NCBI GenBank assembly: GCA_903832295.1
Contig: CAILAZ010000069.1
Coordinates: forward strand, 1-64,000
Source of the DNA: an uncultured Acidobacteriota bacterium
Lineage (GTDB): Bacteria > Acidobacteriota > Terriglobia > Terriglobales > Acidobacteriaceae
Length of the DNA stretch: 64,000 nucleotides
Reading direction: 5' to 3'
Under the pieces are notes generated by a model that was not told the DNA's origin, did not search any database, and saw nothing but the letters and a program-made list of their open reading frames with translations. Made by a program: the position numbers and the translations under genes. Below, piece by piece: positions 38,743 to 48,832 of this stretch. The first letter of the stretch is position 1. Each line of letters opens with the position of its first letter.

Positions 38743-39846
38743 CTACTCTTCTTGCGCGGCGTTGCCGACTGCGGAAGCAGGCTGATCTGGCGAGGCTGGT
38801 TGCGGATTGCTCTTGCGCAGGTCCGGTGGGCGCGATTCGGGCTTCGCCATTCCGGTCTGCCCGCGCTCATCGAATTTGCCAAAGATCATCTTGCCCGCCG
38901 TCGTCTGAAGTACGCTGGTCACCGAAATGTCCACCGTCTTGCCGATCATCTTGCGCGCATTATCCACCACAACCATGGTCCCGTCGTCCAGATAGGCAAC
39001 ACCCTGGTTGTATTCTTTGCCTTCTTTCAGGATGAACACCTTCATGATCTCGCCCGGCAACACAATCGGTTTCAGAGCGTTGGTCAATTCATTGATGTTC
39101 AGTACTTCCACGCCGTGCAGTTGCGCTACCTTATTGAGATTAAAGTCATTAGTGACGATCTTGCCTTCGTAGAGCTTGGCAAGTTCGATCAGCTTCATGT
39201 CCACTTCGCGCACCGCGGGAAAGTCATCTTCGACAATCGTAACTTGGATGTTGGTCAACTTCTGTATGCGTTGCAGGATGTCGAGCCCGCGTCGGCCGCG
39301 GTTGCGCTTCAACGAGTCCGCCGAATCCGCCACGAGTTGCAACTCGCGAAGCACAAAGGCCGGAATCGTGAGCACGCCGTCCAGGAACCCGGTTTCGGCA
39401 ATGTCGGCAATGCGCCCGTCGATGATCACGGAGGTGTCCAGAATCTTGTAGCTCCGGCGGGATTGTTTTTCGCCACCGAAAATTCCACCCAGCGCCGAGA
39501 GGTTCAACAGATCGCCCTTGGCCGCGCCGACGATCAACCCGACATAGGCCATCACCAGCATCACCATCAACTGCAGAAAGCTCTGCAAGTGTCCGGCGGG
39601 AATAGCGTTCCGAATGACCACACTGAACAGGTAGGCTCCGATGATGCCGAGAACACTGCCCAGGGCCGCTCCGATTAGCCGCTTCAGGCTAATTGAACGC
39701 AAACGCACCTCGAACAGAATTACTGCAGCACCCAGCGCCAGGCCCAATGCAGTATCCACGAGCCTTGGCTGGCCAAAGGGCTGAAGCAGATAGCAAGCCA
39801 GGCCCACAAGAAACACGAACAAACAACGAATTATGACCAGATCCAA
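38743..39846 (-). CDS. PIN/TRAM domain integral membrane protein (YacL-like)
   Basis: 4 N-terminal TM helices; ILDTSVIIDGRIADIAETGFLDG; TRAM-like C-terminus GTMVVVDNARKMIGKTVDISVTSVLQT. Confidence 0.93.
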   Translation of the reverse strand: MDLVIIRCLFVFLVGLACYLLQPFGQPRLVDTALGLALGAAVILFEVRLRSISLKRLIGAALGSVLGIIGAYLFSVVIRNAIPAGHLQSFLQLMVMLVMAYVGLIVGAAKGDLLNLSALGGIFGGEKQSRRSYKILDTSVIIDGRIADIAETGFLDGVLTIPAFVLRELQLVADSADSLKRNRGRRGLDILQRIQKLTNIQVTIVEDDFPAVREVDMKLIELAKLYEGKIVTNDFNLNKVAQLHGVEVLNINELTNALKPIVLPGEIMKVFILKEGKEYNQGVAYLDDGTMVVVDNARKMIGKTVDISVTSVLQTTAGKMIFGKFDERGQTGMAKPESRPPDLRKSNPQPASPDQPASAVGNAAQEE

Positions 39847-40223
39847 GCGGACCTCCCTACAGGCCCTGTATCAATTTCGAACGGGAACGGATGCTCCGGC
39901 CCCTTAGGTCCGAAGTGCTCCCGGGTTATCACCAGCAAGACTCTGCCGATGCAAAACTGGAGTGCTATGAAAGAGCAGGGAGTGGGATGCCACGCCCGTG
40001 CGCCCGGTGCGCCTGCACCAGACTGAAAAGTAGAGGAAGTATATACCGAGATCAGCCAGTTCTGCTCGAACCTCTTTTGCCTCGAATCAGGTAAGCGTGT
40101 TCTATCAGGCTTGGCCGTGCTCTGCAACCTGCCGGAACATGGCTCTTCAACAGTATCTTACTGGTAATTTCCCCGCACGCGTTCTCGATTGTAAAACAGT
40201 ATCGCCGAAGGCAACTCAGAACT

Positions 40224-40251
40224 GCCGCCGAGGTCTCGGGCGGCCATTTTT
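40224..40251 (+). terminator. Orphan intrinsic terminator in intergenic region
   Basis: GCCGCCGAG-GT-CTCGGGCGGC hairpin followed by CATTTTT; no ORF immediately upstream on + strand. Confidence 0.6.
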
Positions 40252-40333
40252 CCGCTTCAGTCACCCTCAACCGAGGAGATGAGCGGCTAATTACCAATCC
40301 GGATCATACAATGGACATCAGAACGGAGCAGGA

Positions 40334-40657
40334 ATGCACGTCATCGTGTGGAAATTCGAGGTTCCACCCGAACACGCAGCCGAGTTCTGCGCCACCTACT
40401 CAAATACCGGCGATTGGGCAATGCTCTTCGCACAAGCCCCCGGATACCTCGGCACAGAGTTGCTGCAGTGCGCAGACAAGCCCAACTGGTTCCTTACCCT
40501 CGACCGTTGGAGGTGCCCGGAAGACTTCCGGGACTTTCAGCAGCGATTCCACCAGGAATATTCGGCGCTGGACGCGCGCTGCGCTGCACTCACATCCTGC
40601 GAGCACTCAATGGGGGCCTTCGATACCCTGCCCTGCCCCATAGGCTGTCCGCGTTAA
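40334..40657 (+). CDS. Antibiotic biosynthesis monooxygenase (ABM)-like small protein
   Basis: MHVIVWKFEVPPEHAAEFCATYSNTGDWAMLFAQAPGYLGTELLQ...WFLTLDRWRCPEDFRDFQ. Confidence 0.7.
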   Translation: MHVIVWKFEVPPEHAAEFCATYSNTGDWAMLFAQAPGYLGTELLQCADKPNWFLTLDRWRCPEDFRDFQQRFHQEYSALDARCAALTSCEHSMGAFDTLPCPIGCPR

Positions 40658-40729
40658 CCCAGGATAATTGTGGAACTGCGGTGCCGAGATCCTTCCTGTC
40701 TTTTGAGACTCGATACTCGCAATCGACTC

Positions 40730-41683
40730 CTAGTGCATTCCGTGGACCAGAAAGATCCAGAGCGCAAGAGTCAGAACTCCAGCCACCGAGCTGCCAATGA
40801 GCGTGGAACTGGAGACCACGGGCTTCACGTCGTATCCCGCACCGAATACAATTCCGAAAAAACCGGTCGGTATTGCCGCCATCAAAATGGCCTCACCACC
40901 AATGACCGGAGACATGTTCAGCGCGCGAGCCAGCAGGAAGACAATTCCGGGTTGCACCAGATTCTTCCATCCGATTCCGCTCCAGACATTGCCATCGAGT
41001 CTGAATGGCTGGGCGGAAAGAATCAATCCGGTGAGAAACAGCGCCGAGCCCGCTGTCGCCTGTCCTATCAGGGCAAGCGAACGGATTGCCAGGTCTGGAA
41101 GGTGGACGTTCATCAGCGCAAAGGCGACCGCAATCAATGGACCTATCACTACTGGCTTGCAGACTGATTTCCAGGCAGCACGGAGATACCGTTGGCTGAG
41201 TGGCAGAGCTTGCCCTTCCGGGGTGCCGCTCTCCAGAATGGCCAGGGTGATCGGGGACACGGTCATCGAACCCACGGCAATCGCAATCGCAACTGCGATT
41301 GCGCTCTGCGGACCAAAGACACTTCCCAGCAGTGGCAAGCCGATGGAAGAGCTGTTGGGAAAAGAGACCGTGGACGCTTGAACTCCGCTCACGTCCGCGC
41401 TGGAACCGTGAACCCCGCGCTGCAAGGCAAATGTAATTCCGTAGATGATGAGATACGCCGCGAAGAGAACGAAAATCAAGCTCCCATGTTGAAGCACAAT
41501 CGCTCGCGGCGTACGGGAGATTGCAATGAAAAGCGAGCACGGTAGGGCGAACATCATTACGAAGTTAATCAGGCTTTTCAGGTTCCGGTTATCCACCAGC
41601 CCCCGCTTGCCTGCTAAAAATCCAAGCGCCATCACAAAGAAGACCGGCAGTAGTGCTTCTGCAATTTGTTCGCTCACTTCCAA
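40730..41683 (-). CDS. AEC family transporter (auxin efflux carrier-like)
   Basis: Multi-TM protein; VMALGFLAGKRGLVDNRNLKSLINFVMMFALPCSLF, FPNSSSIGLPLLGSVFG. Confidence 0.88.
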   Translation of the reverse strand: MEVSEQIAEALLPVFFVMALGFLAGKRGLVDNRNLKSLINFVMMFALPCSLFIAISRTPRAIVLQHGSLIFVLFAAYLIIYGITFALQRGVHGSSADVSGVQASTVSFPNSSSIGLPLLGSVFGPQSAIAVAIAIAVGSMTVSPITLAILESGTPEGQALPLSQRYLRAAWKSVCKPVVIGPLIAVAFALMNVHLPDLAIRSLALIGQATAGSALFLTGLILSAQPFRLDGNVWSGIGWKNLVQPGIVFLLARALNMSPVIGGEAILMAAIPTGFFGIVFGAGYDVKPVVSSSTLIGSSVAGVLTLALWIFLVHGMH

Positions 41684-41715
41684 CCTTTCGCGTCAGTCGA
41701 TGATTCCGTACAGCT

Positions 41716-43026
41716 TTATCGTTGTTGCGCCTCTAGTGCGCGCAGCGCCAATCCGCTTGCCACCGAGGTGAACTCATTCCCGCTGCGCACCCGGTCGCCG
41801 CCGAAGCGGCACTCGAAAATTCTTCGCACGGCCGGAACGAAGGAAGTTCCTCCGGTGAGAAACACCCTGTCCACATCGCTGGCCCCTACTCCGCTGGACG
41901 CGAGCAAGCCATCCACACACTGCTCGATCTTCAGAAGCTCTTCCGCAATCCAGCTTTCGAAATCTGCACGCGTGACAGCGATGCGCAGTTCCAGCCCACC
42001 CTCTCGGAAGTGAAACTCCGCACGTTCGTTTTGCGATAGCTCAAATTTCACCCGCTGTACCGATTGATGCAGCTGGTATCCCAGGTCCTCATCCACCAGC
42101 ATGATGAGCGACTCAATCTTCTCCGGCTCAAGCCCGCGTACGCGAGCCCCTTGCAGCAGTTCCATCACCTGCCGCGTGCGCAGGAAGGACAGGTAGTGCC
42201 AGCGCTCGAGATTTGCGAACACCCAGGCCGGAACCGCTGGGAGAATCTTCTTGCCTGAGCGCGCCATGCTGTCTGCCCCCAGCGCCGGTGAGACGAGTTT
42301 GCGGACAATCCTGGCATCAAAAGCGTCCCCCGCCAGTCGAACGCCGCTGTTGCCCAGCAGATCCTCAGGCTTGCGCCCGCGTTTACGCACTCCGGGGCCT
42401 ACGTGCAGCAGTGAGAAATCGCTGGTGCCCCCGCCGAAGTCACCGATCATAATCAGCTCATCGTGGTCCAGCGTAGATTCATACGCGTATGCCGCCGCCA
42501 CCGGCTCCATCTCGAACTCGACCTGCTCGTAGCCTGCCAGTTCGAAGGCATGCCGCAAGCGGGACAGGCCGTAAGCCTCGTCTGCCTCGGTCTCCGCTCC
42601 TACAAAGCGCACCGGACGCCCAACTGTAGCCCCCCGCACGGGAATTCCGAGCTGCTTCTCGGCATGCACCCGAAGGTCCGCCAGCATGCGCGAGATCAAA
42701 TCTTCCAATGTGTAATGGCGCCCCAGAACCTCCGTCCCTGTGAGCAGGCGGCTGGGTAGATACGATTTGAGCGACTGGATTAACCGCCCTTTGTGTTCGG
42801 CTTGCAGGTAGTGCTCAATCGCCGACGGTCCCGTCCATGACTGCACATGCCGGAGGCCCGCATGATTATGCTGTTCAAGATAGAGGACAGAGCGGAATGC
42901 TTCAGTGCTGCCTGCTTCCGAGGAGAAGCGTACGACTTCGACGGTTCCACCCGCCGCCAGTGCAAGCGAGCTGTTTGTGGTTCCGAAATCAATGCCGATT
43001 GCAGGTCGCTTTTGCCGGGACTTCAC
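41716..43026 (-). CDS. Hsp70 family protein (YegD/DnaK-like ATPase)
   Basis: AIGIDFGTTNSSLALAAGG, MIGDFGGGTSDFSLL, RVFLTGGTSFVPAVRRIFECRF. Confidence 0.9.
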   Translation of the reverse strand: MKSRQKRPAIGIDFGTTNSSLALAAGGTVEVVRFSSEAGSTEAFRSVLYLEQHNHAGLRHVQSWTGPSAIEHYLQAEHKGRLIQSLKSYLPSRLLTGTEVLGRHYTLEDLISRMLADLRVHAEKQLGIPVRGATVGRPVRFVGAETEADEAYGLSRLRHAFELAGYEQVEFEMEPVAAAYAYESTLDHDELIMIGDFGGGTSDFSLLHVGPGVRKRGRKPEDLLGNSGVRLAGDAFDARIVRKLVSPALGADSMARSGKKILPAVPAWVFANLERWHYLSFLRTRQVMELLQGARVRGLEPEKIESLIMLVDEDLGYQLHQSVQRVKFELSQNERAEFHFREGGLELRIAVTRADFESWIAEELLKIEQCVDGLLASSGVGASDVDRVFLTGGTSFVPAVRRIFECRFGGDRVRSGNEFTSVASGLALRALEAQQR

Positions 43027-43058
43027 ACCCTATTATTCCGCACAACTGGGTGCGCCCG

Positions 43059-43607
43059 TTACTTAAACCGCAGTCCGCGAAATTCGAGGTCGGGCTGCGC
43101 CTGGTTCCACTCGCTGGAGATGTGCTCTACCGTCAGGCGGAGCGTGCGTTCTTGTCCGGGGCTGAGCGGTGCCAATGAAAGATCGCCCGCTTCGTCTTCG
43201 CCACCCAGCCCGTGAGGAATGAGAGCCCGCAACGGTAGCGTCTCCGTCTGAACGGACTGCCCAAGCGTATCGCGGAACACCGCCTGTACCGTTCCGCCGA
43301 TCACCGTCCGGGGCCCATTGTTCTTCACCGTCAAGTCGATGTAGGTTACGGTAGCGCCGACAAAATTGTCGGCCTGGCTGAGTTTGGCCTGTTCCACCAT
43401 CAGGTTCGGCGCGTAGGGATCGGCAGACTTCACCACTTCCTTCTTGCCACGCCCGAAGAAGACGGTCGCGCCTACCACCACCAGCACCAATACAAATCCC
43501 ACAATCAGCGGAGTCCAGTTGCGCGGTTCCTTCTGCTCATTGCGCGCCCCGAATGAAAACAGCTCGGCGGGTTTCGCATTCTGCGGCGATTCAATCGGCT
43601 CTGTCAT
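43059..43607 (-). CDS. Single-pass membrane protein, DUF2393/FxLYD-like
   Basis: TM helix then ATVTYIDLTVKNNGPRTVIGGTVQAVFRD...LSPGQERTLRLTVEHI. Confidence 0.55.
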   Translation of the reverse strand: MTEPIESPQNAKPAELFSFGARNEQKEPRNWTPLIVGFVLVLVVVGATVFFGRGKKEVVKSADPYAPNLMVEQAKLSQADNFVGATVTYIDLTVKNNGPRTVIGGTVQAVFRDTLGQSVQTETLPLRALIPHGLGGEDEAGDLSLAPLSPGQERTLRLTVEHISSEWNQAQPDLEFRGLRFK

Positions 43608-43867
43608 AGCACGCTCATTTTAACAGCGCGGGCGCGGGCGCAAGAGCAAGTTCGTCGATTGCACGTCGATTTGCGAAGTACTCACGAGGAAACAGTGGGG
43701 CGAGCCTAGCTTCACGCACATTTGCGGATAAGGAGCACCTCTCGCTTGCCGCAATTTCGAACCGAAGCCAGTTTGCATGTCCTGCTCCGGCACCTCGTCC
43801 AACAAGCCCCCGGGAGATCGAGGGCTTGTCAGCAATCTGAAGCGCTGTTTTCGGCACCTGCAGTGAA

Positions 43868-44155
43868 CTAGGCCGCTTTTCGGCCCGGCGCTGGAGGCAC
43901 TTTCTTCCCCGCCTTTCGTGCCTCTGAGAGGCCAATCGCAATCGCTTGTTTCGGGTTGCGAACCTTGTTGCCACTGTGCCCGCTTTCGAGTTTCCCCTGC
44001 TTCATCTCGTTCATTTCTTCCTTGACGTATTCGCCAGCCTCGGGACTGTAGCTGGATGTCGCATTTTCTTGGGCGGAGGTCTTCTTTGTGTCTTTGGTAT
44101 GTTTCGCCGCTTTCCGTGCCGCGGTGTGGCTCCTGCTGCCCTTTGTGTCTGCCAT
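43868..44155 (-). CDS. DUF6496-like small basic protein
   Basis: EMNEMKQGKLESGHSGNKVRNPKQAIAIGLSEARKAGKKVP. Confidence 0.7.
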   Translation of the reverse strand: MADTKGSRSHTAARKAAKHTKDTKKTSAQENATSSYSPEAGEYVKEEMNEMKQGKLESGHSGNKVRNPKQAIAIGLSEARKAGKKVPPAPGRKAA

Positions 44156-44285
44156 GCTCTATCCTCCTGCCCAGATGAGACGCCATGCACAACAAAACAA
44201 GTTGCGCCGGGAGAGCATGAATCGTCTTTGCTTGTTGCAACATCTATTTGTCAGTGGGCCGCTGAGATGCGGTCTGGAGGAAGAG

Positions 44286-44990
44286 ATGATTACGTTACGT
44301 CTCGCAGGCGAGCGCGGACACTTTTACCACGGATGGCTAAACACTTTTCACACTTTTTCGTTTGCGGATTACTATGACCCGAAGCACGTCCATTTCCGCG
44401 CGTTGCGGGTCATCAATGAGGACGTGATCGACCCTGGTCGTGGCTTCGGCATGCACCCGCACGAAAACATGGAGATCATCACCTACATTCTGAATGGTGA
44501 ACTCGAACATCGCGACAGCTTGGGCACTGGTGAGATCATCCGTCCCGGAGATGGACAGCGGATGAGCGCCGGGGCGGGGATCGTGCACAGCGAGTTCAAT
44601 CCTTCGCCGACCGAACCGGTACACCTGCTGCAAATTTGGATACTTCCGGACAAGGACAAGCAGAATGTGGACCCGAGCTACGAGCAGAAGCCGTTCCCGG
44701 ATGAAGAAAAGAGAGGCCGCTGGAGGCTGATTGCCTCGCCAACGGGCGAGCAGGGTTCGGTGAAGATCAACTCCGATGCGAGGTTGATGGTGAGCAAGCT
44801 CTTGCCCGGAGAGAGCCTGCCCATCACACTGGACGAGGGCCGCCATGGCTGGCTGCAGATGGCCCGGGGCAAGGCCACGCTGAACGGCACCGCGCTCCGC
44901 CAGGGGGACGGCGCAGGGATCAGCAAGGAGACGGCGCTTACACTTTCGGTAACGGAAGAAGCCGAGGTGCTGCTCTTTGACCTTGCTTGA
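44286..44990 (+). CDS. Pirin family protein
   Basis: GHFYHGWLNTFHTFSFADYYDPKHVHFRALRVINEDVIDPGRGFGMHPHENMEIITYILNGELEHRDSLG; ATG preceded by GGAGGAAGAG. Confidence 0.96.
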   Translation: MITLRLAGERGHFYHGWLNTFHTFSFADYYDPKHVHFRALRVINEDVIDPGRGFGMHPHENMEIITYILNGELEHRDSLGTGEIIRPGDGQRMSAGAGIVHSEFNPSPTEPVHLLQIWILPDKDKQNVDPSYEQKPFPDEEKRGRWRLIASPTGEQGSVKINSDARLMVSKLLPGESLPITLDEGRHGWLQMARGKATLNGTALRQGDGAGISKETALTLSVTEEAEVLLFDLA

Positions 44991-45390
44991 TCCTGGAGTT
45001 CCGAACAACGAGAGGCCGCTTGGCACGGCGCTGGTGGCGCTGCTGCTGGCGGCCTTTGCCGTGATCGCTTCGTGTTATGGAATCTGTGTAGCCACCGCTG
45101 TCGTGCCCTTCAACTCCGGGGCATGGGTAGTGGGCGAAGAGGTGGCCATGCGAGGCTGGGTGGGGTACATCCTCGCCGGGTTCGCGCATCTGTTAGCTGC
45201 CGCCGGTCTGTGGCGGCGTTGGCGCTGGGCGCGGTGGTTTGCGGTGGTGCTGCTTGCGGCCGGGCTTCTGCCGTCTGTGCCCGGTGTCTCAGCAGCGGTG
45301 GTTGATCTCAGGCTCTTCGGGATTGCGTTTTGGGGCGTGCTGATTATATTGCGGGCTGCGGCAATTTATGCGCTGATGAACGCCGAGTGA
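44977..45390 (+). CDS. Hypothetical membrane protein
   Basis: Four hydrophobic segments; overlaps pirin stop, co-directional. Confidence 0.6.
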   Translation: MTLLDPGVPNNERPLGTALVALLLAAFAVIASCYGICVATAVVPFNSGAWVVGEEVAMRGWVGYILAGFAHLLAAAGLWRRWRWARWFAVVLLAAGLLPSVPGVSAAVVDLRLFGIAFWGVLIILRAAAIYALMNAE

Positions 45391-45400
45391 GGGCAAAAGA

Positions 45401-45430
45401 GAACGCGCCCGGAAGCTTCCGGGCGCGTTC
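45401..45430 (-). terminator. 30-bp perfect palindrome, terminator of clpB
   Basis: GAACGCGCCCGGAAGCTTCCGGGCGCGTTC; TCTTTTG follows on minus strand. Confidence 0.8.
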
Positions 45431-45445
45431 AGCATCGGTTCCCTT

Positions 45446-48088
45446 CTATGCAGGCTGTACCGTTTCCTCGATCTTTGCAGTGGAGTCGGAGTTTTTTCGA
45501 TGAACTTGGAAACTCAATTTTCCGTCCTCTGAGTCCACCGTGACGTGGTCTCCGTGCAACACCTCTCCGTCGAGAATCTTCATCGCCAGTGGATCCTGAA
45601 TCATGCGCTGGATCGCTCTCTTGAGTGGACGCGCGCCATAGGCCGGGTCGTAGCCGCTCGTAAACAGCGTCTGCTTTGCAGCCTTGCTCAACTCTAGCGT
45701 CACTTTGCGCCCTTCCAGCAATTGCCTCAGATCTTCGAGCCGCAGGTCCACAATCTTGGTAAGCTGCTCGGTTCCCAGCGGCTTGAAGACAACAATGTCA
45801 TCGACCCGGTTGAGGAACTCCGGCTTGAAGTGACCTCGCAAAGCGGTCATCACCTGTTCGCTCGCCCGTGCAAAGCGCTCCGCCGAACTCAGGTCGCCGG
45901 AGAGAGACAGAGAACCGATGTTGGAGGTCATGATCAGAATCGTGTTCTTGAAATCGACCACCCGTCCCTTACCATCGGTGAGACGCCCATCGTCCATGAT
46001 CTGCAAAAACACGTTGAATACATCCGCGTTTGCTTTCTCGATCTCGTCAAACAGAATCACAGAGTACGGACGGCGCCGCACTGCCTCCGTGAGCTGGCCG
46101 CCCTCTTCGTATCCGACATAGCCGGGAGGCGCGCCGATAAGCCGGGAGACCGAGTGCTTCTCCATATATTCACTCATGTCAATGCGGATCATGGCGTGCT
46201 CGTCATCGAAGAGGAACTCAGCCAGTGCCCGGGCCAGCTCGGTTTTGCCGACGCCTGTCGGTCCAAGAAAGATGAATGAGCCGATGGGGCGGCGTGGATC
46301 GCTTAAGCCCGCCCGTGATCGCCGGATTGCGTTCGCTACTCTCTCCAGAGCCTCGTCCTGCCCGATCACCCGGTTGCGCAGCCGGGACTCCATTTGTACC
46401 AGCTTCTTCACCTCGCCCTCGAGCATCTTGGAGACCGGAATCCTGGTCCAGCGGCTTACGATGCGGGCAACATCTTCCTCGTCCACCTCTTCCTTCAACA
46501 TCCGCGACTCATCGCCCTCGGTTTTGGCCGTCAGCTCGGCGAGCTTGCGCTCTGCCTTGGGAAGCTCGTCATACTGAAGGCGCGATGCCCGTTCGTATTC
46601 ACCACGGCGCGCGGCCTCCTGCTGCTGGAGCTTGAGCTGCTCAATGGACTCCTTGAGTTTGCGCATTTCGGCGATGCTGTCTTTCTCCTCGCGCCAGCGC
46701 GCTTTGAGCGCATTCGCATGCTCGCGAATTCCGGCCAACTCCCGCTCGACCGTCACAAGGCGCTCCCGGGAGTTCACGTCACTCTCCTTCCTCAGCGCCT
46801 GGCGCTCAATCTCCAGATTCGTAGCCCGGCGCTGGAGCTGGTCAATCTCGGTCGGCATCGAGTCGATCTGGATGCGCAACGAAGCCGCAGCCTCGTCGAT
46901 CAAGTCGATGGCTTTGTCTGGAAGGAAGCGGTCGCTGATATATCGATGCGAGAGCACCGCCGCTGAGACAATCGCCGAGTCCTTGATGCGTACGCCGTGG
47001 TGGACCTCATATTTCTCCTTCAACCCACGCAGAATCGCAATCGTGTCTTCGACCGAGGGCTCGCCCACATACACAATCTGGAATCGCCTCTCGAAAGCCG
47101 CGTCTTTCTCAATGTACTTGCGGTATTCGTTGAGCGTAGTTGCGCCGATGGCACGCAGTTCGCCTCGGGCAAGCGCGGGCTTCAGCATGTTGCTGGCATC
47201 CATTGCGCCTTCCGCGGCTCCGGCGCCAACAAGGGTATGCAATTCGTCGATGAACAGAATGATGGTGCCGGCGCTCTCTTCGATTTCCTTGAGCACGGCC
47301 TTCAACCGGTCCTCGAACTCGCCCCGATACTTGGCCCCGGCGATCATCGCGCTCAGGTCCAGCGAGACTACACGCTTGTTCTTGAGTTGCTCAGGGACAT
47401 CGCCGAGAATGATGCGCTGGGCGAGCCCTTCAACAATCGCAGTCTTGCCGACACCGGGTTCGCCGATGAGCACCGGGTTGTTCTTCGTGCGCCGTGACAG
47501 CACCTGGATGGTCCGCCGAATCTCCTCGTCACGCCCGATTACCGGATCCAGTTTTCCACGCCGCGCCAGCTCCGTCAGGTCGCGCGCATAACGCTCCAGC
47601 GCCTGGTACTTCGATTCCGGATTCTGGTCGGTCACGGTCTGATTCCCGCGCACTCCTGTCAGCGCCTTCAGCAGCGCTTCCTGCGAAATTCCCATCCCGC
47701 CCAGCAGAATCTGCGCAGCATCCCGTTTCAAGCCCATCATCCCTAGCAGCAGGTGCTCGGTGGAAACATACTCGTCTTTGAAATTTGCCGCAGCCTTGAA
47801 CGCCAGGTCCAGCAGTTCGGTCGTCGAATCCGCCAGGTTTGGTTGTGTCGCTGCCTTTGCCAGTTTCGGAAGGTTGGCAATCTCGCGCTTTACAGCCGCT
47901 TGCACAGCCGTAGCCTGCACGCCTGCGCGCGCCAGCAATGGCGTCACAATGCCCTCGCGATCTTCCAGCAACGCCGCCAGCAGGTGGAGCGGGACGACCT
48001 CGGGATTCCCGTTCTCGCTCGCCACTTCACTTGCGCGCTGCATCGCTTCCTGCGCTTTTACTGTCAGTTTGTCCCAGCGGATCGCCAT
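45446..48088 (-). CDS. clpB: ATP-dependent chaperone ClpB
   Basis: [19 protein letters not shown]; two AAA+ modules ([41 protein letters not shown]) and coiled-coil M domain. Confidence 0.97.
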   Translation of the reverse strand: MAIRWDKLTVKAQEAMQRASEVASENGNPEVVPLHLLAALLEDREGIVTPLLARAGVQATAVQAAVKREIANLPKLAKAATQPNLADSTTELLDLAFKAAANFKDEYVSTEHLLLGMMGLKRDAAQILLGGMGISQEALLKALTGVRGNQTVTDQNPESKYQALERYARDLTELARRGKLDPVIGRDEEIRRTIQVLSRRTKNNPVLIGEPGVGKTAIVEGLAQRIILGDVPEQLKNKRVVSLDLSAMIAGAKYRGEFEDRLKAVLKEIEESAGTIILFIDELHTLVGAGAAEGAMDASNMLKPALARGELRAIGATTLNEYRKYIEKDAAFERRFQIVYVGEPSVEDTIAILRGLKEKYEVHHGVRIKDSAIVSAAVLSHRYISDRFLPDKAIDLIDEAAASLRIQIDSMPTEIDQLQRRATNLEIERQALRKESDVNSRERLVTVERELAGIREHANALKARWREEKDSIAEMRKLKESIEQLKLQQQEAARRGEYERASRLQYDELPKAERKLAELTAKTEGDESRMLKEEVDEEDVARIVSRWTRIPVSKMLEGEVKKLVQMESRLRNRVIGQDEALERVANAIRRSRAGLSDPRRPIGSFIFLGPTGVGKTELARALAEFLFDDEHAMIRIDMSEYMEKHSVSRLIGAPPGYVGYEEGGQLTEAVRRRPYSVILFDEIEKANADVFNVFLQIMDDGRLTDGKGRVVDFKNTILIMTSNIGSLSLSGDLSSAERFARASEQVMTALRGHFKPEFLNRVDDIVVFKPLGTEQLTKIVDLRLEDLRQLLEGRKVTLELSKAAKQTLFTSGYDPAYGARPLKRAIQRMIQDPLAMKILDGEVLHGDHVTVDSEDGKLSFQVHRKNSDSTAKIEETVQPA

Positions 48089-48246
48089 ACCAGTGCTCCT
48101 CGCGCCGCATACTGCACTCCGCATGGGCGCGGATCGATTTTAGTCCTGAAGACTGAAAGGGGAGCAGGCGGATTCACAGGAATCCAGCCACACTCCCCAG
48201 TTTGACACGGCGAAAACCCCCGAAATCCGCCGCGCCCGGAACGCGA

Positions 48247-48729
48247 TTACTTGCCGCTCACAGTGTGCCCCGCAAACTCCGGAGCCACATCTACCTTGAT
48301 CTGCTTTGGCCGCGCCTCTTCCCGCTTGCCCAGGCAGATGGTCAGAACGCCCTTGGAGTATCCCGCCTTCACCTCCTCGGGGTTCACCGTGTTCGGCAAT
48401 GTGAAACTGCGCGTGAAGCTGCCATAGCGGCGCTCGATGCGGTGGTAATTCTCTTCCTTGGTCTCGGCCTCCAGCTTGCGCTCTCCGCGCACCGTCAACA
48501 GGTTGTTCTCCAGCCGGATATCAATGTCCTTTTCCTCAATGCCCGGTACTTCCATCTTCAGACGGATTCCCTGCGCATCCTCGTACACATCAACCGGCGG
48601 AACAAACGACCCAGCCGCCAGTGACTCCTGGCTGGTAATCGGGTTCAGCGAGTCAGTGAACAGGCGGTTCATGCGGTCCTGAAGGCTCGCAAGCTCACGA
48701 ATTGGCTCCCAACGGGTTAACACGGTCAT
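48247..48729 (-). CDS. Hsp20/alpha-crystallin family small heat-shock protein
   Basis: VDVYEDAQGIRLKMEVPGIEEKDIDIRLENNLLTVRGERK...GVLTICLGK. Confidence 0.95.
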   Translation of the reverse strand: MTVLTRWEPIRELASLQDRMNRLFTDSLNPITSQESLAAGSFVPPVDVYEDAQGIRLKMEVPGIEEKDIDIRLENNLLTVRGERKLEAETKEENYHRIERRYGSFTRSFTLPNTVNPEEVKAGYSKGVLTICLGKREEARPKQIKVDVAPEFAGHTVSGK

Positions 48730-48811
48730 GATTGTTTCATCCTCCATAGAATCTGGATTTCGCCGACGCTTACTATCAGCAATCCTGCATCAGCACAAAG
48801 GAATCATGTTA

Positions 48812-48832
48812 TATGAGTCTAAACTTGTCAAG
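48812..48832 (-). promoter_or_regulatory. HAIR-like inverted repeat (HspR-type operator candidate)
   Basis: Minus strand CTTGACA-AGTTTAG-ACTCATA against consensus CTTGAGT-N7-ACTCAAG (5/7 in each half, exact 7-nt spacer), overlapping a TTGACA -35-like box upstream of hsp20. Confidence 0.6.

Noticed and set aside
46632-47591. 319-aa + strand ORF opposite clpB
   Set aside because: Ser/Arg-rich antisense shadow of a clear ClpB reading frame
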